From: Candidatus Microgenomates bacterium
Lineage (GTDB): Bacteria; Patescibacteriota; Microgenomatia; UBA1406; HO2-37-13b
NCBI GenBank assembly: GCA_025449735.1
Contig: JANWIV010000002.1
Span: forward strand, 213,020-277,019
Length of the DNA: 64,000 nt
Direction: 5' to 3'
The notes below the pieces were generated by a model, which worked only from the letters and a program-made list of their open reading frames with translations, made no database searches and had not been told where the DNA came from. This document shows positions 52,529-58,986 of this stretch, in pieces; position 1 is the first letter of the stretch; each line of letters begins with the position of its first letter. The position numbers were made by a program, and so were the translations under genes.

Positions 52529-53238
52529 GGTTATTGCTGACAATAGTATTATTTTTTTTCTGCTCAATGGCTCTGACAGATATAGCAATTGCTCAGGATT
52601 ATCAAATTTCATACTATACCGCTTATTCATTGACTCCAGATAGTAATGTCCGTTTTGATACCAGCGTAGAATTTACAATCCAGAGCTCCGAACATAAAAT
52701 TGATAAATTGACCCTAGATTTTCCGCCATACTTAAGCTTGTCTGATCTTAAGGCAGTTGATGACAAAGGCCCGGTTATTATTAAAAAAAGAGTTGACAAA
52801 AACGCCACCTCTGTTGATTTTAGCCTTAATTCACCACAATTTGGCGTCGGAGCCACTAATAAATTGAGATTATTGTTTACTGAGTCAGGTCTAACTACTG
52901 CTGAAGGAGGTTTTATTTATGTTAATCTACCGTCAGTACAATCCACAAAAGACAGCCTCGTATCAGCCAGTTTTACTATGGGAGATAAAGAGAAGTTCTT
53001 TATCGAGTCAACGCCAAAACCAACCCGTGTGGAGTCAGGTAGTATGTATTGGGATTCATTACAATCAGACACAATTAAACTTACCTTTGTTGATCCTAAC
53101 TGGAAAGGAATTAATTCAATATCAATAAAACAAGACAGCAATATTTCCAGGCCTAGAATTATCGCCATTTCTTTGGCCGCTTTGTTAACTTTAATCTTTA
53201 TCACCAAATTTCTCTTAAACAGGCGCCATGCTAACTGA
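52525..53238 (+). CDS. type I membrane protein of unknown function between uvrA and uvrC
   Basis: 237 residues. A signal peptide (about 1-23, LLLTIVLFFFCSMALTDIAIA with a QDY start of the mature part) is followed by a beta-rich external domain (about 25-205) and a C-terminal membrane helix (about 212-232) ending in basic NRRHAN. No family recognised. It overlaps uvrA by 4 bp and uvrC by 11 bp, so it is made with the repair proteins, yet its topology places it outside the cell. The link to repair is probably transcriptional only. Confidence 0.8.
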   Translation: MRLLLTIVLFFFCSMALTDIAIAQDYQISYYTAYSLTPDSNVRFDTSVEFTIQSSEHKIDKLTLDFPPYLSLSDLKAVDDKGPVIIKKRVDKNATSVDFSLNSPQFGVGATNKLRLLFTESGLTTAEGGFIYVNLPSVQSTKDSLVSASFTMGDKEKFFIESTPKPTRVESGSMYWDSLQSDTIKLTFVDPNWKGINSISIKQDSNISRPRIIAISLAALLTLIFITKFLLNRRHAN

Positions 53239-54517
53239 CAGTTCGTTATCAAAATTACCCTCAACAATCGGGGTCTACCTTTTCTATAAAAATAAGTTGC
53301 CAATTTATATTGGTAAATCAATCAACATAAAAGCTCGTATAAAGTCTCATTTGCAGGCGTCTAAATTGTCAGCAAAAGAGGCGGCCATTTTTGACAACTC
53401 TGATGCAATTAAATTTATTAAAACAATTTCTGAGTTTGACGCCTTGCTCCTTGAAGCGAGATTGATCAAACAGTATGAGCCAAAATATAATGTCATACTA
53501 AAGGATGACAAGCATAGTCTCTATATTAAAATTTCCATCAATGATGACTTTCCCAAAATTTACCCAGTAAGACGTGAGGTTGATGGTCGGTCGATATATT
53601 TCGGTCCTTTCCAATCAACAAAAACAACTTATCGCTTGCTTGGCGTATTACGCAATATTATTCCTTTCTGTATGAACAAGAGAATCGGTCGATCCGCCTG
53701 TTTTTATTCCAAAATTGGTCTATGCGATCCTTGCCCAGGGGCAATACAAAAACTACAGGGATCGCAATACATTATTCATAAACGTCTTTACCGACGCCAA
53801 ATAAGACTAATTATTTCGATATTAACTGGAAAGAGCAGAGCGCTTCATCAACAATTAAATTCTGAAATGCAACAGGCCGCTAAATCAAAGGATTATGAGC
53901 AGGCGTTGCAAGCCCGTCGCCGACTTGATAGTCTTGATAATCTACTTAGTCGACGTAGTTTTTCATCTGCTTATGATGAACTCTTCAATATCGATAGTCC
54001 AGATGTTAAGGATAATTTTAGTAACTTTATGAAGGTTAATTTTGGGCAGGAACTAAACAAAAACTATAAAATAGAATGCTTTGATTTAAGTACTCTGGGC
54101 GGTAGTGATGGTACCGGATCAAGAGTGGTATTTTCTAATGGTGAATTTATACCCAGTCTATATCGGCGTTATAAAATAAAAAGCGCCAAAAATGACTCTG
54201 ATGTAGATATGCTTCGAGAGGTTATTAAAAGAAGACTTTCTGACTCTAAAGATGAACTACCGACATTAATGCTTATTGACGGTGGAGCCCCACAGCTCAA
54301 TGCTATAAAGTCAATTATGGAGCGTATGGCGCCTAGTCAAGCTTATATTGGCATAGCCAAGCGTCCGGATAGGATAGTATTTACAAAAGGCAAACGTACG
54401 CCATACATTGCTCGATCCGATGTTCTCTTCAAGCTTTTTGTCTCACTCCGAGATGAAGCACACCGATTTGCTAAAAAATATCATTCGCATTTGCGAGACA
54501 AGAAGTACATGTTATAA
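53228..54517 (+). CDS. uvrC: excinuclease ABC subunit C, short form
   Basis: Dual-incision nuclease of excision repair, 429 residues against about 600 normally. The N-terminal GIY-YIG domain (TIGVYLFYKNKLPIYIGKS, about 13-31) makes the 3' cut. A Cys-containing linker (CFYSKIGLCDPC) and the UVR motif (EQALQARRRLDSLDNLL, about 220) follow. The RNase-H-like 5'-incision domain contains ECFDLSTLGG, MLIDGGAPQLNA and LRDEAHRFAKKYH. The tandem helix-hairpin-helix end is absent. The start overlaps the preceding gene by 11 bp. Confidence 0.93.
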   Translation: MLTDSSLSKLPSTIGVYLFYKNKLPIYIGKSINIKARIKSHLQASKLSAKEAAIFDNSDAIKFIKTISEFDALLLEARLIKQYEPKYNVILKDDKHSLYIKISINDDFPKIYPVRREVDGRSIYFGPFQSTKTTYRLLGVLRNIIPFCMNKRIGRSACFYSKIGLCDPCPGAIQKLQGSQYIIHKRLYRRQIRLIISILTGKSRALHQQLNSEMQQAAKSKDYEQALQARRRLDSLDNLLSRRSFSSAYDELFNIDSPDVKDNFSNFMKVNFGQELNKNYKIECFDLSTLGGSDGTGSRVVFSNGEFIPSLYRRYKIKSAKNDSDVDMLREVIKRRLSDSKDELPTLMLIDGGAPQLNAIKSIMERMAPSQAYIGIAKRPDRIVFTKGKRTPYIARSDVLFKLFVSLRDEAHRFAKKYHSHLRDKKYML

Positions 54518-54518
54518 T
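54513..54518 (+). promoter_or_regulatory. -10 box of secG, leaderless arrangement
   Basis: TATAAT followed by 6 nt and ATG 54525, at the very end of uvrC. Confidence 0.6.
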
Positions 54519-54524
54519 ATCAAC

Positions 54525-54740
54525 ATGGAAAACATAAGAATCATATTCACCTTGGTATTGAGCATTTTGATCATTCTGGCAATATTATTACAAGGCAAAG
54601 GAGCCGGACTAGGATCAGCATGGGGTGGCTCAGGTGAAACTTTTCAGACTAGGCGCGGTATTGAGGTATGGGTGCTTCGTTTGACTGCTGTCTCTGTCGG
54701 AATTTTCCTACTGCTGTCTTTTTTGAATCTGATAGTATAA
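54525..54740 (+). CDS. secG: preprotein translocase subunit SecG
   Basis: 71 residues from ATG 54525: two membrane helices (about 5-22 and 50-68) with the SecG hinge QGKGAGLGSAWGGSGETFQTRRG between them. A longer frame begins 117 bp upstream inside uvrC, but TATAAT 6 nt before 54525 and the family length fix this start. It assists SecYE in protein export, as needed for the many surface proteins here. Confidence 0.92.
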   Translation: MENIRIIFTLVLSILIILAILLQGKGAGLGSAWGGSGETFQTRRGIEVWVLRLTAVSVGIFLLLSFLNLIV

Positions 54741-54747
54741 ATTAAGT

Positions 54748-56094
54748 ATGGCCAAAACCATGCGGCACTATTATTGGCTAGTCGCCGCTTTTATTCGAAA
54801 AAATCTTCGCTTTCTTATAATTAGCTTCATCGCAAGCTTCTTTACCATTATTTTGTTTATTAATGTTTTGCCGGTGTTGCATTCGATTCTATTTAAGGAA
54901 CAACAAATTCTTGGTCTCTCTGGTGACTATACATATCAAAATCTCCCCCGTCAGGTGTCTGAGTTAATATCTAATCCATTGGTTGCCGTAAGCCAAAATG
55001 GGGAGCTGGTGCCGGTACTCGTCAATTCTTGGGAAGTCATTGATAAAGGCCATACCTATCGCTTTCATTTAAAAACTGATCTTTTATGGTCTGATGGTGA
55101 CGCGGTCGCTGCCAAGGATATCCCCTTTAATTTTCGCGATGTCAAAGTTAATATCCGCGATCGTTATACCTTGGATCTGACGCTCGAACAACCCCTAGTT
55201 ATCTTCCCCAATTATCTTAATATTCCAGTTGTTAGCAAGCATTTCAAAGGAATTGGTGGTCTATATCGAGTCAGCTCTTTTAAAATGGATCGTGATCGAG
55301 TTAAACAACTTAGTTTAGTCCCTAATAAAGCTGATCTGCCCTATAAAGTCTACCGTTTTTACAAAAATGAAGATGATATGATCACTGCCTACAAAAAGGG
55401 AGAAATTACTTCTTTTCAGACCTCAAAGCAAAATGTCGCCTCACTTTTCTCAGATTGGAAAAATACCAAAGTGAGCAAAACGACTAATTTTGATACCACA
55501 ATGGTCTTATTTTTTAATACCGAACAAAAAACGCTTGGTAATATTGATGTACGGCGTGGCATAACCACTTCCTTGCCTAATTTTGAAGAGTTTGGACAGC
55601 CAGCTTCGGGCCCGATTCCGCCAACCTCATTTGCTTACAATGACGAACTAGAAATTACCAAACAAAATTTGGAGAAGGCAAAATCACTATTAAAGAAAAA
55701 TATTAAATCTACCGAGGAGGGCAAGCTAACTTTATACACTTTTTTTGATCATGCTAGTGTGGCTGAAGAAATCAAACAAACTCTTGAGGGTTTGGGGCTG
55801 AAGATTGATCTCAAACTGCTTTCTTTTCGACCGACTGATTTTGACATGTTCTTGACGGTCTGGAATGCCCCTCGAGATCCCGATCAATATTTTTTCTGGC
55901 ATTCGACTCAACAACAATCGAATCTGACCCACCTAAAAAGCCCTCGAGTAGATAAACTACTTGAGGATGGCCGACAAATAATCAATGTCAAACAAAGAGT
56001 CAGTATCTATCATGATTTCCAACGGGTGCTTGTAGAGGAGCTCCCAGCGGCATTTCTATATCATCCTTACGTATTCACTATCGAGCGCAGATGA
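54748..56094 (+). CDS. membrane-anchored family 5 solute-binding protein (oligopeptide type)
   Basis: 448 residues. An N-terminal signal anchor (about 20-45) without a lipobox Cys is followed by an SBP_bac_5 domain: LPRQVSELISNPLVAVSQNGELVPVLVNSWEV, TYRFHLKTDLLWSDGD and the C-terminal half with LEDGRQI…YHDFQRVLVEELPAAFLY. The domain is compact relative to DppA/OppA (about 520 residues). It probably binds peptides taken from the surroundings. No ABC permease genes lie alongside. Its stop is 3 bp from a tRNA 3' fragment that encodes CCA. Confidence 0.88.
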   Translation: MAKTMRHYYWLVAAFIRKNLRFLIISFIASFFTIILFINVLPVLHSILFKEQQILGLSGDYTYQNLPRQVSELISNPLVAVSQNGELVPVLVNSWEVIDKGHTYRFHLKTDLLWSDGDAVAAKDIPFNFRDVKVNIRDRYTLDLTLEQPLVIFPNYLNIPVVSKHFKGIGGLYRVSSFKMDRDRVKQLSLVPNKADLPYKVYRFYKNEDDMITAYKKGEITSFQTSKQNVASLFSDWKNTKVSKTTNFDTTMVLFFNTEQKTLGNIDVRRGITTSLPNFEEFGQPASGPIPPTSFAYNDELEITKQNLEKAKSLLKKNIKSTEEGKLTLYTFFDHASVAEEIKQTLEGLGLKIDLKLLSFRPTDFDMFLTVWNAPRDPDQYFFWHSTQQQSNLTHLKSPRVDKLLEDGRQIINVKQRVSIYHDFQRVLVEELPAAFLYHPYVFTIERR

Positions 56095-56097
56095 TGG

Positions 56098-56135
56098 TGT
56101 CCCCGGCACGATTCGAACGCGCGACCTACTCCTTA
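56098..56135 (-). pseudogene. 3' half of a split tRNA-Arg (CCA encoded at 56095-56097)
   Basis: TAAGGAGT, a T-arm (GCGCG/CGTGC) and acceptor CGGGGAC with discriminator A. Joined to the 36-nt half at 56298-56333 it gives a complete 74-nt tRNA-Arg(TCT). The break falls in the anticodon loop. Pseudogene or intron-bearing gene cannot be decided by eye. Confidence 0.7.
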
Positions 56136-56177
56136 CCTGCCCACCGCACGAAGCGTTACCGGTCTCAACTTCACAAG

Positions 56178-56250
56178 TGCCGACGAGAGGAATCGAACCT
56201 CTACTCTACTCCTTAGAAGGGAGTTGCTTTATCCGTTAAGCTACGTCGGC
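56178..56250 (-). tRNA. tRNA-Arg (TCT)
   Basis: Intact cloverleaf: acceptor GCCGACG/CGTCGGC, anticodon arm ACTCC-CTTCTAA-GGAGT (anticodon TCT), T-arm AGAGG/CCTCT, discriminator A. It is nested between the two halves of another tRNA-Arg that has the same anticodon arm. Confidence 0.93.
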
Positions 56251-56297
56251 ATTCATTCCTTATTTTCAAGTTCCTTTCCCGTGCTTCGGCAGGCGGG

Positions 56298-56333
56298 GAA
56301 GGGAGTCGCTCTATCCAACTGAGCTACGGGGAC
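56298..56333 (-). pseudogene. 5' half of the split tRNA-Arg
   Basis: Acceptor strand GTCCCCG, the complete D-arm and the anticodon arm up to CTTC, then the GC-rich text CCCGCCTGCCGAAGCACGGG. Its partner is 56098-56135; the 162 bp between them hold an intact tRNA-Arg. Confidence 0.7.
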
Positions 56334-56420
56334 TTTCAACGTCTTTACAACTGTTATCTTAAATTCTACTCAAAATTACTATCCTACCTATCGGCAGCTA
56401 TCTCCCTCTTCGTCGCCTGG

Positions 56421-56470
56421 CTCCTTAGAGTCTTCGGTTTTTTCAAAACCTTGAACTGAGCTACGGGGAC
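56421..56470 (-). pseudogene. decayed second copy of the split tRNA-Arg 5' region
   Basis: The 17-nt word AACTGAGCTACGGGGAC (56454-56470) repeats the 5' end at 56317-56333. After a hairpin-like insert in the D-loop position (TTTTTTCAAAACC), CTCCTTAGA (56421-56429) recalls the anticodon arm. Confidence 0.55.
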
Positions 56471-56483
56471 AAACCTTAACCTG

Positions 56484-56555
56484 AGCCGACTCGGGGATTT
56501 GAACCCCGGACCCATGCTTTACAAAAGCATTGCTCTACCACTGAGCTAAGTCGGC
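56484..56555 (-). tRNA. tRNA-Thr (TGT)
   Basis: Acceptor GCCGACT/AGTCGGC, anticodon arm ATGCT-TTTGTAA-AGCAT (TGT), T-arm CGGGGTTCAAATCCCCG, discriminator T. CCA not encoded. Confidence 0.94.
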
Positions 56556-56577
56556 TATAGGCTATTATACCAAAAAG

Positions 56578-56660
56578 TGCCCAGGGTGGGAGTCGAACCC
56601 ACACGATCTTACGATCACAGGATTTTAAGTCCTGAGCGTCTGCCATTCCGCCACCCGGGC
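56578..56660 (-). tRNA. tRNA-Leu (TAA)
   Basis: 83-nt class II tRNA: acceptor GCCCGGG/CCTGGGC, anticodon loop CTTAAAA (TAA), variable arm around GATCGTAAGATC, T-arm GTGGGTTCGACTCCCAC, discriminator A. Its first 17 nt are copied at 56786-56802. Confidence 0.94.
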
Positions 56661-56785
56661 TAACCTTAATAACTTTACCTTCGACGATTTGCTATATTAT
56701 AGCAATGCCAGTATCTCCCGCAAATAATGATTTGCAGGATCCACTTATGAGTATTTCATCACTTCGTTCTGAAACTCATACGGGA
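56661..56785. other. mini-insert between tRNA-Leu and its 5' copy, with remnant of a leaderless gene
   Basis: 125 bp. ATTTGCTATATT (ending 56698) is the same -10 text as in the 23160-25605 promoters and is followed after 6 nt by ATG 56705 and about 27 plausible codons. The frame then runs into the tRNA-Leu fragment and stops 60-odd codons later in tRNA debris. It looks like the 5' end of a leaderless gene whose body has been lost. Confidence 0.4.
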
Positions 56786-56802
56786 CATTCCGCCACCCGG
56801 GC
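56786..56802 (-). pseudogene. tRNA-Leu (TAA) 5'-end copy
   Basis: Identical to nt 1-17 of tRNA-Leu(TAA); it diverges in the D-loop into a palindrome-bearing sequence (TATGAGT…ACTCATA). Confidence 0.75.
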
Positions 56803-56825
56803 ATTAAGCTATTTTAGTGCATTTG

Positions 56826-56858
56826 TGGTCGCTGAGGGTATCGAACCCCCGACACCTG
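56826..56858 (-). pseudogene. 3' fragment of a split tRNA (acceptor GGTCGCT/AGCGACC)
   Basis: T-arm GGGGGTTCGATACCCTC and acceptor AGCGACC with A73. The matching 5' end lies at 57054-57068, on the far side of tRNA-Val. The anticodon part is missing, so the isotype cannot be stated. Confidence 0.6.
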
Positions 56859-56878
56859 CGACCTGCCCGCCGTAACTG

Positions 56879-56951
56879 TGGCCGTTGAGGGATTCGAACC
56901 CCCGACATTTCGGATGTAAACCGAACGCTCTACCAACTGAGCTAAACGGCC
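56879..56951 (-). tRNA. tRNA-Val (TAC)
   Basis: Acceptor GGCCGTT/AACGGCC, anticodon arm TTCGG-TTTACAT-CCGAA (TAC), T-arm GGGGGTTCGAATCCCTC, discriminator A. It is nested between two fragments of another tRNA. Confidence 0.94.
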
Positions 56952-57036
56952 AGTGCAGGCGCGGTGTAAACGCATTGCTCTTAACCCGTTCAAATTTTAT
57001 ATAGGAATTCAAAAATTTGTTCGAGTAATCCACTGA

Positions 57037-57068
57037 CCCCGATTTAATCGGGGCTGAGCTAAGCGACC
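57037..57068 (-). pseudogene. 5' fragment of the split tRNA with palindrome CCCCGATTTAATCGGGG
   Basis: GGTCGCTTAGCTCAG (57068-57054) is followed in the D-loop by a 17-bp palindrome (57037-57053) flanked by CTGA on both sides (57033-57036 and 57054-57057), as if inserted with a 4-bp target duplication. Confidence 0.6.
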
Positions 57069-57122
57069 AGCAATATATATTATATGCTAAAACTGACAAA
57101 ATTCTAGCTATACTTATAAATT

Positions 57123-58190
57123 ATGACCAATGACCAAACAACGTTAGAAATTGGCTCAAGGCGATCTGATGGATCCGAGCTGACCGTTGAAGAATCTATC
57201 AAGCAGGCAATATTATCAAGTCATGGTGGTTTGAAACCAGTCTGGAGGGATACTGATTATATCGTTAGTCAATATACCAATATAACTAAAGAATTTAATC
57301 AAAGAAGCCCGGATAAAGACGTTGATCCTATTGTCGTGAGACGAAATTTGCTAAATTTGGTTAAATTCGGTTTTTTTGATGTAGATGGCGAACGTCTTTT
57401 TTTGCCAAAACCAGAGGAAATTCCAGGTAGGTCTACGTTTAGAGACTTTATTCCAATGCGTGCTTTTGCGATGAAGCTATATATCAATGATCCAGAGCTT
57501 TTAGTCTCTGCCTTAAAGAATCATATCATGGGAATGCATGGTTCAAGTAGCGCCTCTCTTTGGGGTGTGCTTGAGCATGGACTGCTGCCACAAGATGGAC
57601 TAATTGAAAGAAGCGCGATCGTGGCGAGCGGGGAGCATATTTTTGGGGGCTTAGGAATTAATAAAAAGCATGTCAGTCTGTTTCAATGGTATAATTCCTC
57701 GGCTGCCAACTATGCTCTCAGAAGGGAAGAAATGTCCGAAAATTCTCTTAACGATAGGATTAAGCACTTAAAAAAACTAGCTTCCGTGTATGGTGAGAAA
57801 AGCTTTATCTCTGTTGATCAGGCAATTGCTTATACTGAGGCAACAATAGCGTTCCTAAGAAAATCAAACAAAACTAATGAAGAAAAAATTCAAGAGATAT
57901 TAATTCGAGAGAACTTCCCAGTACTATATGCTGGACGTGTAGATCGATTAAAAGAAGGTACTCGAGAGCACCCAAGAATCGCAATTCCACGCTCAGATTT
58001 GCGTGCGGAATTTGCTGTTTGTGATGGTCTGCCACTCTCTGAAATACCAATTATTTTAGTGCCTAATGATCGAGTGTCGCAAGTCAGGCAACTTATTGAA
58101 ATAAGAAGTGATGCGAGTCAAGCTGTTCCAGTCGTTAGAGCGATAGAAGCTTATCAAAAAGCTATAGACCCTGGTTCATATAATAACTAA
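57123..58190 (+). CDS. possible ADP-ribosyltransferase-fold (PARP/Tpt1-like) protein
   Basis: 355 residues. Three spaced motifs suggest the ART fold: GMHGSSSASLWGVLEHGL (H139, the NAD-binding His), SLFQWYNSSAANYALR (Tyr190/Tyr197 region, like the SKSANY motif of PARPs) and RAEFAVCDGLPLSEIPI (E296, the catalytic-Glu position). The N-terminal third (to about 105) looks like a small alpha/beta or winged-helix region. No signal peptide. Possible roles include a toxin-like effector, tRNA/RNA phosphate transfer or defence; none is shown. It lies directly after the tRNA-fragment cluster. Confidence 0.5.
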   Translation: MTNDQTTLEIGSRRSDGSELTVEESIKQAILSSHGGLKPVWRDTDYIVSQYTNITKEFNQRSPDKDVDPIVVRRNLLNLVKFGFFDVDGERLFLPKPEEIPGRSTFRDFIPMRAFAMKLYINDPELLVSALKNHIMGMHGSSSASLWGVLEHGLLPQDGLIERSAIVASGEHIFGGLGINKKHVSLFQWYNSSAANYALRREEMSENSLNDRIKHLKKLASVYGEKSFISVDQAIAYTEATIAFLRKSNKTNEEKIQEILIRENFPVLYAGRVDRLKEGTREHPRIAIPRSDLRAEFAVCDGLPLSEIPIILVPNDRVSQVRQLIEIRSDASQAVPVVRAIEAYQKAIDPGSYNN

Positions 58191-58216
58191 TTTAATATTG
58201 AAGGTCTTGTGAAGGT

Positions 58217-58768
58217 TTACCAAACTCTCTGACCAAAGTAAATTGGGATTGTTTCAAAATCCTTTCTATGTCCTTTTGCCTTTTCTGAAATAAATAAAGC
58301 AAAAACGTCTTCGGGGTATATTTCGGGATTGGTTGGATTTCCTTTAAGTATTTTAGCTTCAGGTAAACGCTCAAATCCGAATTTTTCGTAGAGTCCTACC
58401 TGTGCAGTATTGAAGAGTGCAAGATCAACATTGCTATTTTTAATAATATTTGTAGCTTCCGTAATAACCTTTCTGCCATTGCCTTTGCCTCTTTGATCTG
58501 GTCTGGTAATGGCTCCAGATATTCCAATGATATTGTAGGTTTGAGAATGATGTGATAGATTTTTACGAACAATTGCTGCGTAGCTAAGCACACCAGTATT
58601 ATCTGAAAGGACGATGTGATGAGTTACATCCCAATCTGCTGGAATGTTTTTATCCTTAAGTTTTATTGGCCATTCGGCGCGGAGAATAGCTTCAATTTCA
58701 TCTCTAATAGCTTGCGGAATTGATTCATTTGAGTAAGTAGTTAGGAACTGGTCTAAATTAATCTGCAT
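58217..58768 (-). CDS. GNAT-family N-acetyltransferase fused transcriptionally to tRNA-Leu
   Basis: 183 residues from ATG 58768. Acetyl-CoA site: ISGAITRPDQRGKGNGRKVI (RxxGxG type), then NTAQVGLYEKFGFERL near 145, typical of GNATs. A longer frame starts inside the tRNA-Leu gene (58813) but is excluded by that overlap. The ATG is 3 nt after the encoded CCA end of tRNA-Leu(GAG) on the same strand, so tRNA 3' processing would itself create an almost leaderless mRNA. Substrate unknown. Confidence 0.82.
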   Translation of the reverse strand: MQINLDQFLTTYSNESIPQAIRDEIEAILRAEWPIKLKDKNIPADWDVTHHIVLSDNTGVLSYAAIVRKNLSHHSQTYNIIGISGAITRPDQRGKGNGRKVITEATNIIKNSNVDLALFNTAQVGLYEKFGFERLPEAKILKGNPTNPEIYPEDVFALFISEKAKGHRKDFETIPIYFGQRVW

Positions 58769-58774
58769 AGTTGG

Positions 58775-58856
58775 TGCCCGGGAGAGGACTCGAACCTCCA
58801 CGCCTTGCGGCACAGCCTCCTCAAGACTGCGTGTATACCAGTTTCACCACCCGGGC
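58775..58856 (-). tRNA. tRNA-Leu (GAG), CCA encoded
   Basis: Class II: acceptor GCCCGGG/CCCGGGC, anticodon arm CAGTC-TTGAGGA-GGCTG (GAG), long variable arm (TGTGCCGCAAGGCGT), T-arm GGAGGTTCGAGTCCTCT, discriminator A and genomic CCA (58774-58772). Confidence 0.93.
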
Positions 58857-58950
58857 TTGATTAAAATTCGATTATGTTAGTAAACTCTCGGTTTCTTTTC
58901 TTCAACTTCGTTGAAGTCTGCTTGTCCCTAGGTGCGGGATCTTCGATATC

Positions 58951-58969
58951 CCAATTTCACCACCCGGGC
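58951..58969 (-). pseudogene. tRNA-Leu (GAG) 5'-end copy
   Basis: GCCCGGGTGGTGAAATTGG matches nt 1-19 of the intact tRNA-Leu(GAG) with one mismatch and diverges at the D-loop. It is 113 bp upstream of the real gene in the direction of transcription. Confidence 0.75.
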
Positions 58970-58986
58970 TAGAAACTTAGACTATA

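Noticed and set aside
54408..54524. N-terminal extension of SecG
   Set aside because: It overlaps the end of uvrC in another frame; the -10 box and family length place the start at 54525.
56809..57099. A 96-codon minus-strand frame in the tRNA cluster
   Set aside because: It reads through tRNA-Val and tRNA fragments; the tRNA structures explain the sequence.
58768..58813. Longer GNAT start inside tRNA-Leu
   Set aside because: It would translate the tRNA T-arm; the ATG at 58768 just after CCA is the sensible start.
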